In this document: positions 36,501 through 51,500 of the stretch, piece after piece
How positions within the stretch are numbered: position 1 is the first letter of the stretch
Layout: each line of letters begins with the position of its first letter
The notes under the pieces: model-generated
Seen by the model: only the letters and a program-made list of their open reading frames with translations
What the model was told of the DNA's origin: nothing
Database searches by the model: none
Made by a program: the position numbers and the translations under genes
From: Steromphala cineraria
Taxonomy: Eukaryota > Mollusca > Gastropoda > Trochida > Trochidae
Assembly (NCBI GenBank): GCA_916613615.1
Contig: OU744720.1
Location: 78,023,338-78,087,337, forward strand
Direction of reading: 5' to 3'
DNA: 64,000 bases

Positions 36501-39500
36501 CTGTTTGAAATTCAATTTTGACAGAATTTTTTTACATAATCTGAAAAGTGATGCAAACAGAAGGGAAATATTGATGTAAGTAATAAACTATCTGCCTTGC
36601 AAAACTAAACCTAGACTATAACTGCAAAAGCTCATGCTGCACCACGTGTTGGTTGGTTGGTTGGTATTACCTACATGTATTTAGAAAATACCTTTTGATA
36701 CATTTTTTATTTTAACCTAACTGTGTAAACTAAGTGCCCATCTGATATTTTGTATACTTAAACATCTGATTGAATTAAGTGCCCAGTCTTATATTTTGTA
36801 TACTTAAAAATATCTGATGTGTGACTGTAATAGAGCTTGGGTTGGTAACACAGCATTTCAGCACTTTGATTTACATCATTATTAAAGTTCATATAACCAC
36901 AAACATATTTCACTATTTTCTTTTAATTATATTAAAGTCTGATTACAATAGTGTATAGTGCGCCAAAGGTCTCTACTCAAATATGTTCAGTTTGGTAATG
37001 AAAGCCGTTTTTGAATGCCACTTATGATGGACCGCTTAGATCTATCTGGCCACAAACCAGTGAATGCATGACTGCCCGTCACTGGTTACACCCCCTTTTT
37101 GTGACGTCATAAGCAGAAGTAGTCTCGTTATATCTATAATCTATCATAACAATACCACAGAAAAAAAACCCAACAATAAACGATTTTCAGAAAATGTTTT
37201 CCACCCAGTTAGATAAATCATTTTACGATGTAACACTAATAAGCATTTGGTGTAAAAAAGATATCCACATCAATGGTAATTAAACAATTATTTAGGCAGT
37301 ATTTCAGTTCAAATAATGATACGTTAATCTGTGTAGTCTGTTTATTACGTCACACACGCGCGAGTTTTATGGCCCCTGACCCAGGTGGGGTTTTCACAGC
37401 CGGTAATTACGCTGTCTCAATGAAAGGCTAATTAAAGGTGTTTATTAGACAAATTAACAAAAATCAAGCCCAGTTTAAATGTTTTTGAAATATCTTTGAA
37501 CGAAAATCTAGAAGTAGTAAAGTCGAGGTTAGTTGATGTTTAATAGATTTTGGCAAGATTCCTTGAATACTGATATATACCAGTAGACCACTAAACAATG
37601 TTATTGTACATCTTGTATTACAATGTATCTTGATGTCATAAATCACACAGTATCTTTATGTCCAGAATGACAATGTGTTGGTATGTGTACTACAAAGTAT
37701 CAGTGTGTTCTACTCCAGGGGTATGATCAGGAATGTGAGACTAGGCCACGGACTGTTCCAGCTCATCAAGCAGCAGAGAGAAGCCAAGGTGGGTCCAGAT
37801 ATACAGTAACACTTCAAGAATAATTAGTAATGATACCAATAAGTCAGTGGTTATGTAAAGCTTAGAAATTCTATCTGCATGGGGATGATCAAGGTGTTCG
37901 TTGTAATCTTTCAAGTGATTTAAAGGAGCTTATGCTACATACTGGCGCTGCACTGTCGGTGACTACTTGTGTTAGTGCACAAAAAAAATTCAAATTTGAC
38001 TAAGGACTAAATATTATATGAGTGTCCATGATAAATTATTGTATGACACGAGTGCATAAATATTAGTTTTCCTTATCCAGAGCATCCTTATCCTGATATT
38101 TAGGCACAAGTGTTGTAAACATAGTATGACATCGGTACAAATTTGATATTCTGTTTATTTCCGAAGTCAAATATTAGAGGAAATACTACAAATATGTATC
38201 CAAACACAGGTGATCAAGCTGTCAGTGAACATAGAATGAAACATCATAGGCGATCCGTGACATCAAAGCAATTATGAAGGAAAATTATAATGAAAATGTG
38301 ATATTGTGCCTGAGGTAGTTGATAGAAGGGTTCCTGATATAATTCATACCAAGTACTGGTTATTAATCAGAATATGTATCTTAATCAAGATGTTTCCATA
38401 AAACTGAGTATTTATGCTTGTGTATATAGTCCATTCCATTAAACTGTGTATGTCAACTTGTCATCAAGATTAATCTAATAGACTAGTCTATGTAACCTTT
38501 TGTATCCAGACTGCAGCTCTGAACGCTGAGAAGCGTCGGAAGGAAGAGGAAGCGAGAAATGCATGGCAGGCTCCGAAGCGAGACAGCGATAGTGAGAGTG
38601 AGGAGACAGACGAAGAACTTGCACAGGATGTTGATCTCGATCGGTAAGACTTCAGAGAGAAGTAGAGGACTATGAAGGCAAAAGAGGGGAGGTACAAAAA
38701 GAGGGGATGGGAAGGGGTTCTTGATCTTTCAACTCAATGGATGAGTCAATGTTAAGTACTGGAAACTATCAATTCAAATAACTTGTAAAGTTGATTCAGA
38801 TTTGTTATATGTGATTGAGAATAACTTTTAATTGCTGCAGAAGTGATTTTGTTACATAGAAGGCCATGAATTGTTATTATGCAATATAACATAAAAAAAC
38901 GTTGTGATTTAATCAAAAACATTAATTTCATAGAATCTTTATAAAAATGAACCATCTTTAGATATTACATCTTTAATTTTTTTTATGATAAGCAATTGTC
39001 TGTGAATCAATGTTAGATCTATGTATGTCTTGGTTGTGTGTTGGATGTGCACTTTGCTTTGCCTATGAGCATGATGAATAGAGAATCTGTGTTGTGGCCT
39101 TCACTTGCATGAGTTGTGTGTTCAGCAGCCTATACCTGGCTTTAGATGCATGTCTGTAGACTGTTGTATACATAGGAAGGATACAGCATTATTGAATTTT
39201 GTAATTTTGAGCCTTAGAGGCTTAATCAGCTTTGATATGACAATGTAAGTGAATACAGAATATTAATTAACTGCATGAAGAATATGTATTATCATATTAC
39301 CCATATATCAACTTTCTTCTCTTCAGGCATATAAAGTAGAACTCGGATATAATGACTCCAAGGGACCAAAGAATTTAGTTCGCAATATCCGATTGTTCGC
39401 TATATCTGATTGTTTGCTATATCCGTGTTCTACTGTATAGCTCTTCGGTATCTACTTTTTACTATGATACAGCATGCCATATAGTCAAAACGCACGTCTA

Positions 39501-42500
39501 CCATAATAGCCATATAGCTCTAAGACTTTCACTGTCTGCTATGAACTTTGATACAGCAAGCCATATTGCCAAAAACCTTCACAGATGTACTTGTCACTGT
39601 AATAAAGCACCTGCACAATTGCCAACATCACTTCACTTCTATCAGTATTGCAAGTTTAATTAAAGACCATGTCTCGTAGGGTATATATAGAAATTATTTA
39701 ACTGCTGAATTTTGTTTACAAATTTTGTTTGATCGTTAATGCCTTGTAAACTCCCAATGACATGATAACTGATTGGTAACTGATATAGGATTTGTATGAA
39801 GTGTATGGAGCTTTGAGAAAGTAATTTCTGTTTTGACCAAGTTTTAACCAAGTTTATGCATTGATAATAACACCCTCCATTATATGAAAAATTGTATTCT
39901 TGATTCTAATCTTGATAAGTTGGATTTCTCATGACGAAAACATCTAAAAAAGAATCGAATAACATAGAACAAAAATATTTTACGATATCTTAAAAATAAG
40001 ATATGTTTTATTATTTTGTTTTTTAAATACCTTTTTGTTATCTTTTATCGAGTTAATCCTTAAGGTTTCTATTTTAGGAAAGTATTTATCTAACTTATGA
40101 ATATATGGTGAACAGCTTTTCACTCCATTATGCATGATGCATGAAACAAAGCATGTTGCAACAGCTTAGACAGTTACTGGTAGTGTTAGTTAGAATATAA
40201 CTTTTGCTTAGCATTCCAACATTTAGACAGTTACTGCATGTTAGTTTGGATTTATCTAACAACACAGCATTTAGCATTGATTAAACTAATAACTCTTTAA
40301 GTGTAGATAATTGACAACTCAACGCAAAACATTTACCCAAGTATTGTACGTGATGATGAGAAATGGTGGGAATGTCAATGTTGTACACTCATTGTGATTT
40401 TGAAGCTATATGGATGACACAGACCATATGGAAGACGAGGATGACCTTGCTTTGACCTTGGCCTCTGACCCAAGTCCTGACTCCCGTGCACGGGTCGTGT
40501 TTAGTGGGTTTGTATATATCAAGGATCAAACATATCCTGTAAAGCATGATAAACTATTTTCCCATAAAACATTGATTTACTTTTAAACCTCAAAATGACG
40601 AACATCTTAAAAAGCTGTGAAAGTTGAAAATTATCCGTAATCATGTGTTTGTCAGGTGATAAATTCGATCATCTGGGGAAAGAGATTGTTTCATTTGTTT
40701 GAAATCTTTTTGCAGTTGTAGATTTTACATTTCAATTCATTGCTACCATTAAAAATAACTAACTTAATCATCTTACATCTGCTTACGATTCATTGGTTTC
40801 TTCTTTACTTGTCATAGGCAAGCTAAACCCATAGATCAAACATATTTTAAGTACTAATTGTTTTTTCTGAATGTATTAAATTAATATCAAAACCAGCCAT
40901 GTACTTTATATCGTACCTGTTATATTCAAAACTAATAAGCTCAGCATAAATTGGATTTAAAAAAGATACTTTTATAAAAATAATTCAGAAGAAATGATAG
41001 ACAATAATTTGGGATAACAAGACAATGTTTTAGCATTAAAACCTATGACACCATTAATGGGTCCTGTATATATATGACAAATTTTTATGATATTGCTTTG
41101 GCTCGTGGGTTAGTTATTAAACCTAAATTTCCATAAATTTTTTTTATTCATATATATATTTATAATTCAAACAATGAATAAGAACTTCCACTTTTAGGAT
41201 ATGATACAATTTTGATAAATTTACTTATACCATCGATGTTGTCCTATAACTAATACCATCCTTGCATCATATTAATACCCTGTATGATTGAATGTTAAAT
41301 ATTGTAAGTTGTCCTCTTCTGGAACCCTACTAATACAGCTTGTACTTTCTGCACAACTTATTACTAAATGTATGGTTTGATGTGATATGATGTGTGGTGC
41401 CTGAATTGATTTCTTCAATGGTTTGGGGCATCAGAATCTTACCCGGTAAATCATTTTATTTTGCATTGTGGTGTGGGCTCTTTCTTTATCAATATGCTAT
41501 TTAATTGTTATCATGCTGTTCATATCCTTTCAAATCTTGTTTTCATCCTTTTTTAAGTTGGAAATAATATTATGAAAGTGGCGGAACCAAAGATGGGAGA
41601 GGTTGGATCAAGGGGTTCAAATCGCTACTGCCACTGAAATTATTATCGAAAAATTTGAGGCGTACGCAGCCCCACCTCACATCATTCCCCCATTTCAATT
41701 TCCCTTGATCCATCACTGTTTCTCATGTTTTATGAAATTAATGAAAAGGTAATTATAAGCTGAATTTCTGCAAATTGTAGCCTTGGTTATCTGGACCCCG
41801 ACTCAAAGCCGTCCAGTGCTAAGACAGTGGTTCGAAGGAAGAAGAGTGCCCCCCCTCGCCCCTACACCCCCCAACACACCAACCTCTCCGTGGCGACAGA
41901 CGGGGTCCCAGACATGTCCAAGTAAGACATCAGTTGTTTCTTTAACCATCTTCAGTGTATGAGAAAAAAACATTTCAGCCAAATATGTTCCTTTTGAATT
42001 GCAAGAAAGATTTTCAGGATAACTTCCTTTTGCTTTCTATCTGAATAAGATGTAAGCTTTGAACTGACAATTGACGGTAATGCGAGACATTTGGTTATCT
42101 GCATCGGACAAGTATGTAACCAAGAGACACGAAAACAGGTATTTGTTAATTGGTGATTAAGAATATTTAAGAATCATCTATGTTTGCCTACTTTCCTTCT
42201 TCAAATGTGATACTCGCTGTCCTGATATTAGGTTAAGTTATCTCATGTGATCCTGACTCTTAGGTTGTTGGTTTGAATCCTGAGAGGGAATCAACCCAAC
42301 ACCCAAAAGAAGAATATGTACTATTGCAGATATAGAGAATACTAAACGATGTCCCGTTTCATATTATTTTTATGAAACGAGTGAATGGGTTGGTATCTAA
42401 CGAGCGAAATTGAGTTAAATAACCATACCATTCATGAGTTTCATAAAAATGTTATAAAAACGGGACTGAGTTTAGTATTTTATTTATTACTTGCTTAATT

Positions 42501-45500
42501 CCATCGTTAAAATATATAGAAATTTGCCAACATGACCATTGCGGCAGGCCTGCTGACATTGTGACATCACATCATTTAGTCAGCGCGCGATGTTATGACA
42601 CATATGTTTAATAACATGGTAGATTTATTAAACAGCGATATCTTAAACGGTAGAGTAATAAAGTGTGATTACAAATTTGTCATTGTTCAGTCTAAATGGC
42701 ATTTATCTGTTGTACCTTATGCTGTGTACTACCCATTGGTTGCAGACAAGCCTTGTTCCGGCAGCTGTGTGTGTTGAACTGGATACTAGAAGCCATGAAC
42801 ATCGAGCAGGGTTTCGACATGTCCCCCATCTCAAAGTCTTGGAGCTTCCTGTAAGTTCAGCATCATTACAATTCTATTATAACCAGATAAACACAACACT
42901 CTTATCTTGCTCTCTTAAAGAGCCACTCTGAAATTTTCATCAGATTTTCTATTGCTTTGATACAAAAGCCTATGGCATGATTTATGATATTAATTAGGTA
43001 TCTCACAGATTGAGATATATCACAAATGGCAATTATAAGGTAATCACTTGTTTTCAACTAAAATCTTAAAACGGTTATATGATGTTTGCAGAAGCCAAAC
43101 TCAAACATCCTATTTACATGAATTCTGGTTACACAACCTATCAAATCTGATCAAGTCGTAACTATAATTTTTACTGTTTTCAAAAGTTTTCAAAAGTTTT
43201 CAAAATTACGTTAGACTGACTCACACTCATTCTTTTCTGATAATATTTTCTTTCCTCCATTTAAGTAGATTTATTTGACAAACCTTATTATGCAAAAGTT
43301 TGATGTTGGTGTCCAGGTGAAGACTAACAACATGTCCTGTTTATGTATTATGCGTTGCTGATTATTCTGCAATCAAATAAAACTTTTCTACCTTCATTGC
43401 GGTACTGTTTATGGTACAAACATCATTAAACTTCATCTGATGATGTTGTCTGTTTGTACATTGGGTAATTGAACAAAACTTTTGTACCTTCATTGCGGTA
43501 CTTTTTATGGTACAAACATTATTAAACTTCATCTGATGATGGTGTCTGTTTGTACAGGGACATAGGGGGCTCTAAGACTCACGGCAAGAAGAAACAGAGA
43601 GAAAGATTAGCGGAGAGTAAATGGGACCAGTTTGTGACTCATACAACGATAACCAAGGTGAGACAGATACCCTTCCTGTCAGTGTTAATCTGCAAATATA
43701 GGTTCACCTGTGTTTTTTTAATCGGTCCAGTCACAATGTTGTGTTTTGTCAGTTTCAGTTTTGCAATGTCAGCATTTATTGAGTTTTACACTCTCTGCAC
43801 CTTGTGTTTTCATAAATTAGAAATGAATTTCATTTTGTGCTTTTGAGGCCTTATCAAGTTTATTGCCCTCTAATAATTGCTATTGAAAGCTTGATTAAAT
43901 TCATATGTAAATTTATATATAATCATATATATATGAATCCCTCAGTAACATGAATCATATGAAGTGATTATTTTTTATGGAACACAGAATTACTACTATT
44001 GTTCATTGTCTCACAATATGTGTATGCTAATTTCACTCTGCTGGTTATGAAGACAAACCCCTGGCAGAAAGCTATGAATTTCTACAGTACTGCCAAGATG
44101 TTGGTAAGGTTTGAAAGAAAAACACTGAAGTTTTTTAACATCAATGGTCTTATTTCAACTAATTAATTGGTAATGGTACAGTCAATATATTATGGAAGGA
44201 ATGCTTGGAGTATGTACATCATAAGCAAAGCATTGTGCAGGCTAGAATATTTTTTAAACATATTGCTTATACAAATAAATATAACAATCTTTTTGTTATG
44301 GCAATAGATATTTTGATAACTTGAGTGTTTTTCATTGTCAGTATATCTCAAATCTGAAATAAATATATCCATTCATTCCCATGATATACCATCCAATATG
44401 GAGCAACCAGAAGTTAGCACAAGATTCTAACTTCTGGTTGCTCCAATATGGTGACCTTATGATATATATATGCCCCCCTCTTGTTTCAATATCTTTACAA
44501 TACCTTTCCCCTCAATAGTCCCCTTGCCTACTTTTAGCAGCTTTTGCTCTATTCTTGGATTATGCAGCCCGTTGAATTTTTGATTGCTAATACAATTACC
44601 TATTATTTTAAGTAAAATATACTTTATTTGTCGAGAACAAATCCAAACTTTCTTTATGCTCAAAGGATTTGGGTTTTCCTCTCATCTCCTGTAAAGAAAA
44701 AAATAGGGAACTTCTTTCTTTTCTCAAAAACATTTCCATCCAATACTTCGACTTTGAATTCCCCAAAACATAAAGCATGCTGTTCAACCATCATCTAAAG
44801 TTTGAGTAGTCTATAAGCAACCCTATTCCAAGGCTAAATGTTATGAATTTTGGATCTACAAGGATACAAACTAGTTCATTGGTTTGCTATCTATATGGCG
44901 TAATGGCAGTGGATGCTGACTATTATCAGGAAGAGGTTTTAAAAATGCATCTTTGAGGATACAAACTAGTTCATTGTTTTGGTATTTTGGCATAATGACA
45001 ATGAATGCAGATGAAAAGGTTTTAACAATTAAGCTGGGCATTTTTGATCTTTTTACTTTATATATTTTAAGAGCCCTTTCAGCAATCTATTTCCACACAT
45101 TTTTAATGACTTTCGGATCAATTTATTCACATGGAAAATTTTACCTATGTTTTTGCATCCAGTGAACTAGCATACAGCTTGTCCTCAGACTGTTGAGAGG
45201 AAATCTCAGAATGAGTTTGTATCCTGGCAGAGCCAAAGTTTTATAATTGATGTTCCTTGGAACAGAGTTGACTTTGTATAGACTGAACTTTGAGTTGCAG
45301 TAACAGTTAGATAGTTGTTGGAGAGTGCAGACAGAACACGTTGTGAATGTGAACTGCTACTAACTGGGTTGGATGATGTCAGAGTATACATATGCATGAT
45401 TTATTAATTCCATGTTGGTATCATGTTACATTCAAAGAGCTCTATTATGTAAATTGCATGTATATAAACCTCTGTTAGTGTTTTTGATGCTGGTTGTAAG

Positions 45501-48500
45501 AGAGACATGTATAAATGTATAAATGAATCTTAGTATTTGTTGCATTATATGTTTGACATGTCATATGTTATAGATAATTTCAACAGGTTGAATATCATGA
45601 CGTTTTGTAAGAGGACAATCTTATTGATGAATGAGCTCGTGATTGAGTTGATTGATTTACTTCCCATTGTTCACCTACAACATGATCAATCAGAAGTTGC
45701 ACTACTTTTGTTCTGTATGTGTTCAGCAAATTATAGTTTGCCTCTCAACCCCAATATGCCTCCAAGACTGGAAAGAAGATGAATGATAGACTGATAGATA
45801 GATAGATAGATCAATAAAAGTGATTGATGTCTTATCAAGTGTTCAATTGAATTATATCTATCTTTCTAACATATTTTTTCAATGAATGCTGTCCATATCA
45901 GAATTTGACTCTCAACCTTTCATACTCCTCTAAGACTGGGAAGAAGACGAGTGTTCTCCGTGGACGCCCGTCGGTGCAGCGGCGAAGCACCCTGTACACC
46001 CGGGGCGCTCCGACCTCCATGTCTGCCAGTCCAAGCAGCAGCTCCTCACAGCTCAACGTGAGCTCCTCACAGCTCCACCCTCACAGCAGCCTACAGGAGA
46101 ACACAATCATGGAGGAAGGCTCTGAGTCTATACCCCCTGAGGAGGATGATACCACATATAGCAAAAGTAGGATCTCTTTTCGCTTATAATTTTATGATTA
46201 GATAGGGTTGATATAGGAAAGATGTTTTACTTTATCTGTCCATTCCAAATGAGATATAGTTTCATGTCCATCAAAACTAGGATCTGTTGTAAAGCAAGAA
46301 CCAAACTCTTTTGAATAATGATGTTGTGAAAAATTAAAAATCCTCAGTAGAAGTATGCAATACAATTTTTATTTTCAGATTTTTTAAGAGATATTTTTCC
46401 TACACAAGTATTGAATATATTAAGACGATTTATGAAATATATTGCAAAATTATGTATTTAGATGGGTTTTTTTTACAAATCTTATTATCTTTAAAATATC
46501 CACTTTATCTAACTTTACCACTAATGCTTTATTTACTATGGCATATTTACAGAACGTCCCACAGGTAACATGTGTGCATAGAAATATTTAGTTTTGTGTG
46601 ATGATGAAATGACATAACATCCGCTTGATGAAACAATGACATATAAAGACAACATATTTCTGAAAAACATTTTAGCATGCTTAGTGCTATATTTGATCTA
46701 TTTGTTAAAAATAAGAGTTTCTAATATTTTGAGCTACTGATGACTTCCAACAAGAATTACTATAGCTACTGACGACACCTCATGAGAATTACTATATTGA
46801 TGAATGTTAAATTTTTTAATACGTTTTGTCTTATGTGTACAATGATTTTATTTGTTTGAATAATAAAATGTTAAAAGTTTAATATGGAAAAAGAGTGTGG
46901 ATGAATATACATTGACAACATAACTTATAACTACTAAACAATGACATAGGTTACTTAGTGTGTTGGTGTGTATGTAACATTTTTGTTCATTTCAAAATTT
47001 TGTTTACATGTAATATCCAACAAGAACATGTGCAGATAAACTTTTGTTACCCACTCTTTCACCCCTAAGAAACCAGTATCAAATTCATTTTTGAGCCTGA
47101 TTTCTAGCCTGTTGGGGTGATAGGGTTAATCACAGTATTTATATCTGTACTAACTAAGCTTAAAAATTCCTGGGATTGTCTTGTGACCAATGTCAAATAT
47201 TATAAGTACCTATCAGTACAATCACATCCCAGCAATATTTTCCATTTTCAATTATGATTAAACATTCTAAATACCAGTGCTTTACCAACATCATTATATC
47301 TTCAATCTGACATTTAAGTGTACAATTGTCAACCCTGCTTGAATAGCTTTGTTAACTGATGTCATTCCTCTAATCAAGTCATTCAGAATGGTTTGGCACT
47401 AGCGTGATTTATCATGTAAGGGTTAACAAATATAGGTTATTCTGCATTTCATGTTGCATAACATGTCCATTTTAACGAGTGAAGTAGAAATATATATTTT
47501 CATGAATTGCTTAGCTTTGTTTAATGGCAACAATAAGGATGTCATATGTATGTTAGTGTAATATCTGAGAGTAAAATCCCATACTACTTCACTTAATGAA
47601 AATCAGATTTTATCTTCTCGGATTATTATTAACAATTAATGAAATTATAATAAATATAGAATAATTGACATTTCTTGTTGAAATACCATGTCAACTATAT
47701 GATAAGATATACATGGTATTTGAAGAGATAGTCAAATGTTCTATTACCGTAACTATATTTTCAAAAACAATCACAAAATTCATAAATTAAGCTGTTATGA
47801 TGAAAGTATCAATGTCCCTGTGGTGATCTAATGCATCATGTAATAATAAATACGTCAATGATACCTCATATGTTAAAAAGTGTGATTTCACTTCTTAATT
47901 CCCTCTGTGAAAATAATTTTTTTATTTCGACCAATAAAAAGACAGGAATATTTCACCCATGGATATAATGATAAATAAATGTTCCAACTGTCGTGTGCAG
48001 GTATCTTCAAGTTCCTGGACGAGTACTACGAGAGTCTGAAGTCCCAGTCCCAGCAAGAGGAGGACAGGAAGGAGTCGGCAACATTCCCTCGTCCCGAGGT
48101 CAGGATATCTGTCTCCGAGAAGCGCAGCAGGGAGAAGAGGTGCGTGATGTTATGTATATAAGGGCACTTAAACTTGGTATGTCACACCAGTTTGAGATAT
48201 TAGGATTGTATACAAGAAGTTCAAAGCTTGTTGTGATGAATTACATCATGCATTAGATGAATGTGTGTCTAGAGATATCTAGTTACAGAAAAGATTTATT
48301 TTCCTTTGAAGACATTTATGTTGCTCTCATTTAACAAATGGATCACAGCTTCCTCAATTCATACTAATTGTATTAGTTCTTCCCTGCATTTGCTGTTTTA
48401 CAAAATTACAAATTTTTGTGGTTAAATATCTATTTTATATATTTTTGATACTATTAAACATGCCAATTATGTGATATTGATATTTGTTTCAGATCTGAAC

Positions 48501-51500
48501 CTGATGGAAGAATTTCAAGAAAGTCAATACTGAAAACTCCAGATAAACCTCTAATGGTAAGTTATCTCTCTCATGTCTCAATCTCAGTCGGCACTATGTG
48601 TGTACTTACTAATGTCTAAACTATGGACCATAAAGTGTCCCTGTCTAAATAAGATGAGATAAGACGAGACGAGACGAGACAAGAGGAAATTTAAAAAAAA
48701 AAAAAAAATTAAAAAAATCCGGGATAATAAAGTATTATCAACGATGATATAAATATAATAAATATAGTCCATCTAGGCAATGTGGCCGTCATACGCCTGT
48801 GTACATCTTCCAAGATAAATGTATGTTGGGACCAACTAGGACTTGATGAACCATGATTATTTTACAGGAGCATGAATCAGCAGAGGACCTGAGATTACAG
48901 AACACTCTCGGTCGATACGAGAAGAAGTCTGCCCAGGACCTCAGAGCTGATGTCCACTTCATCAGACCCAGAAGGTACGGGAACTTCTTCCATTGATCTC
49001 AGTTTTATTATCTGCATACCTGGTTCTGGTTGCTGCATTGAACATGTCAAATTCTTAAATTCTCCTGTAAAATTGGAGTTAAACTTTAATGAACTTTATC
49101 AATATCATCATCCACAGAACTCTCTTGCCTTAAGATGATCACACTCCTGCAAAATTGGAGTTAACCCTCACAGAACCTTGTCATTATTATCATCCACAGA
49201 GCTCCCCCAAATTGGACTAACCTTCAAAGTTCTTTGTCATTTTTGTTTTTTCACAAAGCTCTTTAAGCTTATGGAAAGATACAGCAGAAGGTTCATTGAG
49301 TGTTAACTTGCCTCATATCTCAAATGCTTGATGTTTTTGACAAATATTTACTGGCAGTTACATTTAATCACCCTTAATTGACCATGACCAAATAATTATT
49401 TGTCAAGAAATGATCCTTCACAAACCTATTTCTGGTGAGTTGGTTGTTTGCTGCATGAACTAAGGGAAACATTTATTGATTTAAATATACTTCACAAATT
49501 CTGTTACCATTGATTAAATACATTGATTACGATATGTGTCCTCTGTACAGTACACCACAACTCCTGGAGTACCAGTCAACATTGCCTAGCAACCGACACT
49601 CAGTTATGCCGACAGACATGCGGTACAAGTTCGGGGAGATTCTGGAAGACAAGGCCCTGAACCTGCATGATATCCTGGAACAGATGGACAGGTTAGTGAC
49701 TCTCACTCATACCACTTGAATGGCTGAATAATTGCTGAATCAGTTCTGAACAATTTATCATCCAAAACTGTGCTCTACATGAGATATCGCTTGTGGAAGA
49801 TCAAGCGATAACTCCTAGGAGATATCGCTTTGACACCAGATTTTGACCAATTCCATGTAATCAGAAAATATCACAAACGTTTTCCATCATCAGTAATGAT
49901 GTCACTGGTTTAGCAGTTTTAGGGCTATGCACTGTATGCAGTGTTCAAAGATGTACATTTTTCATGCTAATGTGATGAAAAATGATTTTGGATGATAAAT
50001 AGAATCTCACCCAAGTGTGTTCTGATATCAAATATATCAACTTGTGTTGATATATTTGATATCAGAGACACTTGGGTGAGATTCTTTATATCTCATTTGC
50101 AAAACATAATGCAGAAAAGAGTCCTTCAAACTCCTACACCAAGTTTGTATTACATTGCAGCACCATTTGCAATGTCAGCATAGTCTTTCAGAGTCAATAA
50201 GTTCATGGATATTCACCATTGACCATATACATAAGGGTTCAGCCTGATGAACATAGTTACGCAATTGTAACAATGGAAAGTGCAAACACTGAACACTGTA
50301 GTTTTCAAGTTTCACACAAACAAGGTGTAAATGAGAGTGAAATCGCTAAAAGCATGACAAATTTGTATGGTAAAGCAGCACCTCATTATTTGACGTTTGA
50401 AAAAGGTCAATCTCATTCAATCAGATCAAAACTACTCCTACCTCGCTACGTTTCTTCAAGAACATAGCGACGTAGGAGTAGTTTCAATCTGATTTGAATG
50501 AGATTGGAAAAAGGTCAGTAGAGTTTAGGCTGAATTGCAGACGTGGACAATGTTCATGAATGTAAGATACAGCATCAAGAAACCCAAGGGTTGGTTATTA
50601 GTGGAGGAAAGGGAGAAAGAAACAAGGGATATTGTGCCACAGAGATATTTTCACCTAAACTTGTTTAGTTCTTAGTTGGCTTCATCAGAGTTTGAAAATG
50701 AACATATACTTGAAAACAAACATTGTGTACCAGCAAAACTAAGACCCCAAAACATGATTGCAACTGGTTTCTTAGGAGGAATGGGTAATTTTAGTCTATA
50801 GATGATACTACTTCTATTGTACATGTTGTGCCGCAGAGATTTATTCATCTAAACTTTGGCTTCATCAGAGTTTTGATATGAACATATTTTTTAAAACAAA
50901 CATTGTGTACAAGTGAATAAAGACCCCAAAACATGATTGCTACTTGTTACTTTTTGCCTATAGATGATATTACTTCTATTGTACATTTTGCCTACTGCAG
51001 AGAGAGGATGATCAAGTGCAGTAGCAAGCTGGTGGGACTGAAGGCTGACGGGCACAGCTTTCACCGCACACTGAGACAGATGAGGGAGTCCACAGATAGA
51101 ATCCTCCACAAACCCATCGACCAGCTCAAGAAGGAGAAGGAGAAGTCAATGAAGAGAAACTGGTTGGTGAAACGTTTATATGCTTGATGTGGTTTATTTC
51201 GTAAACAGGCCACCAGCCCACTTCACATGTACATTTCATATGAAATACAATTCATTTACAATTTGAAGCGCCAGAAGGTTACAACTTAAAAAAATATGCT
51301 TATTCAGGGCTCAAAATGAGCAGTGTATCTGCACATTTTACAATTACAAAATCATTTAAAAAGTAATTATTTAAATACTGTAGTACAGAGACGCAGATAT
51401 TTTCTTTGAAACCCAAAACAATTGAAAAGTATGTGTACTGTACACAGCAAGTTGTAAAAACTAGTGTAATTGAACATACAATTGTACTTAATATCAACAC

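Noticed and set aside
50219..50467. 82-codon ORF in a CCDC60 intron
   Set aside because: It ends inside the hairpin at 50408-50506 and has no domain or splice context.
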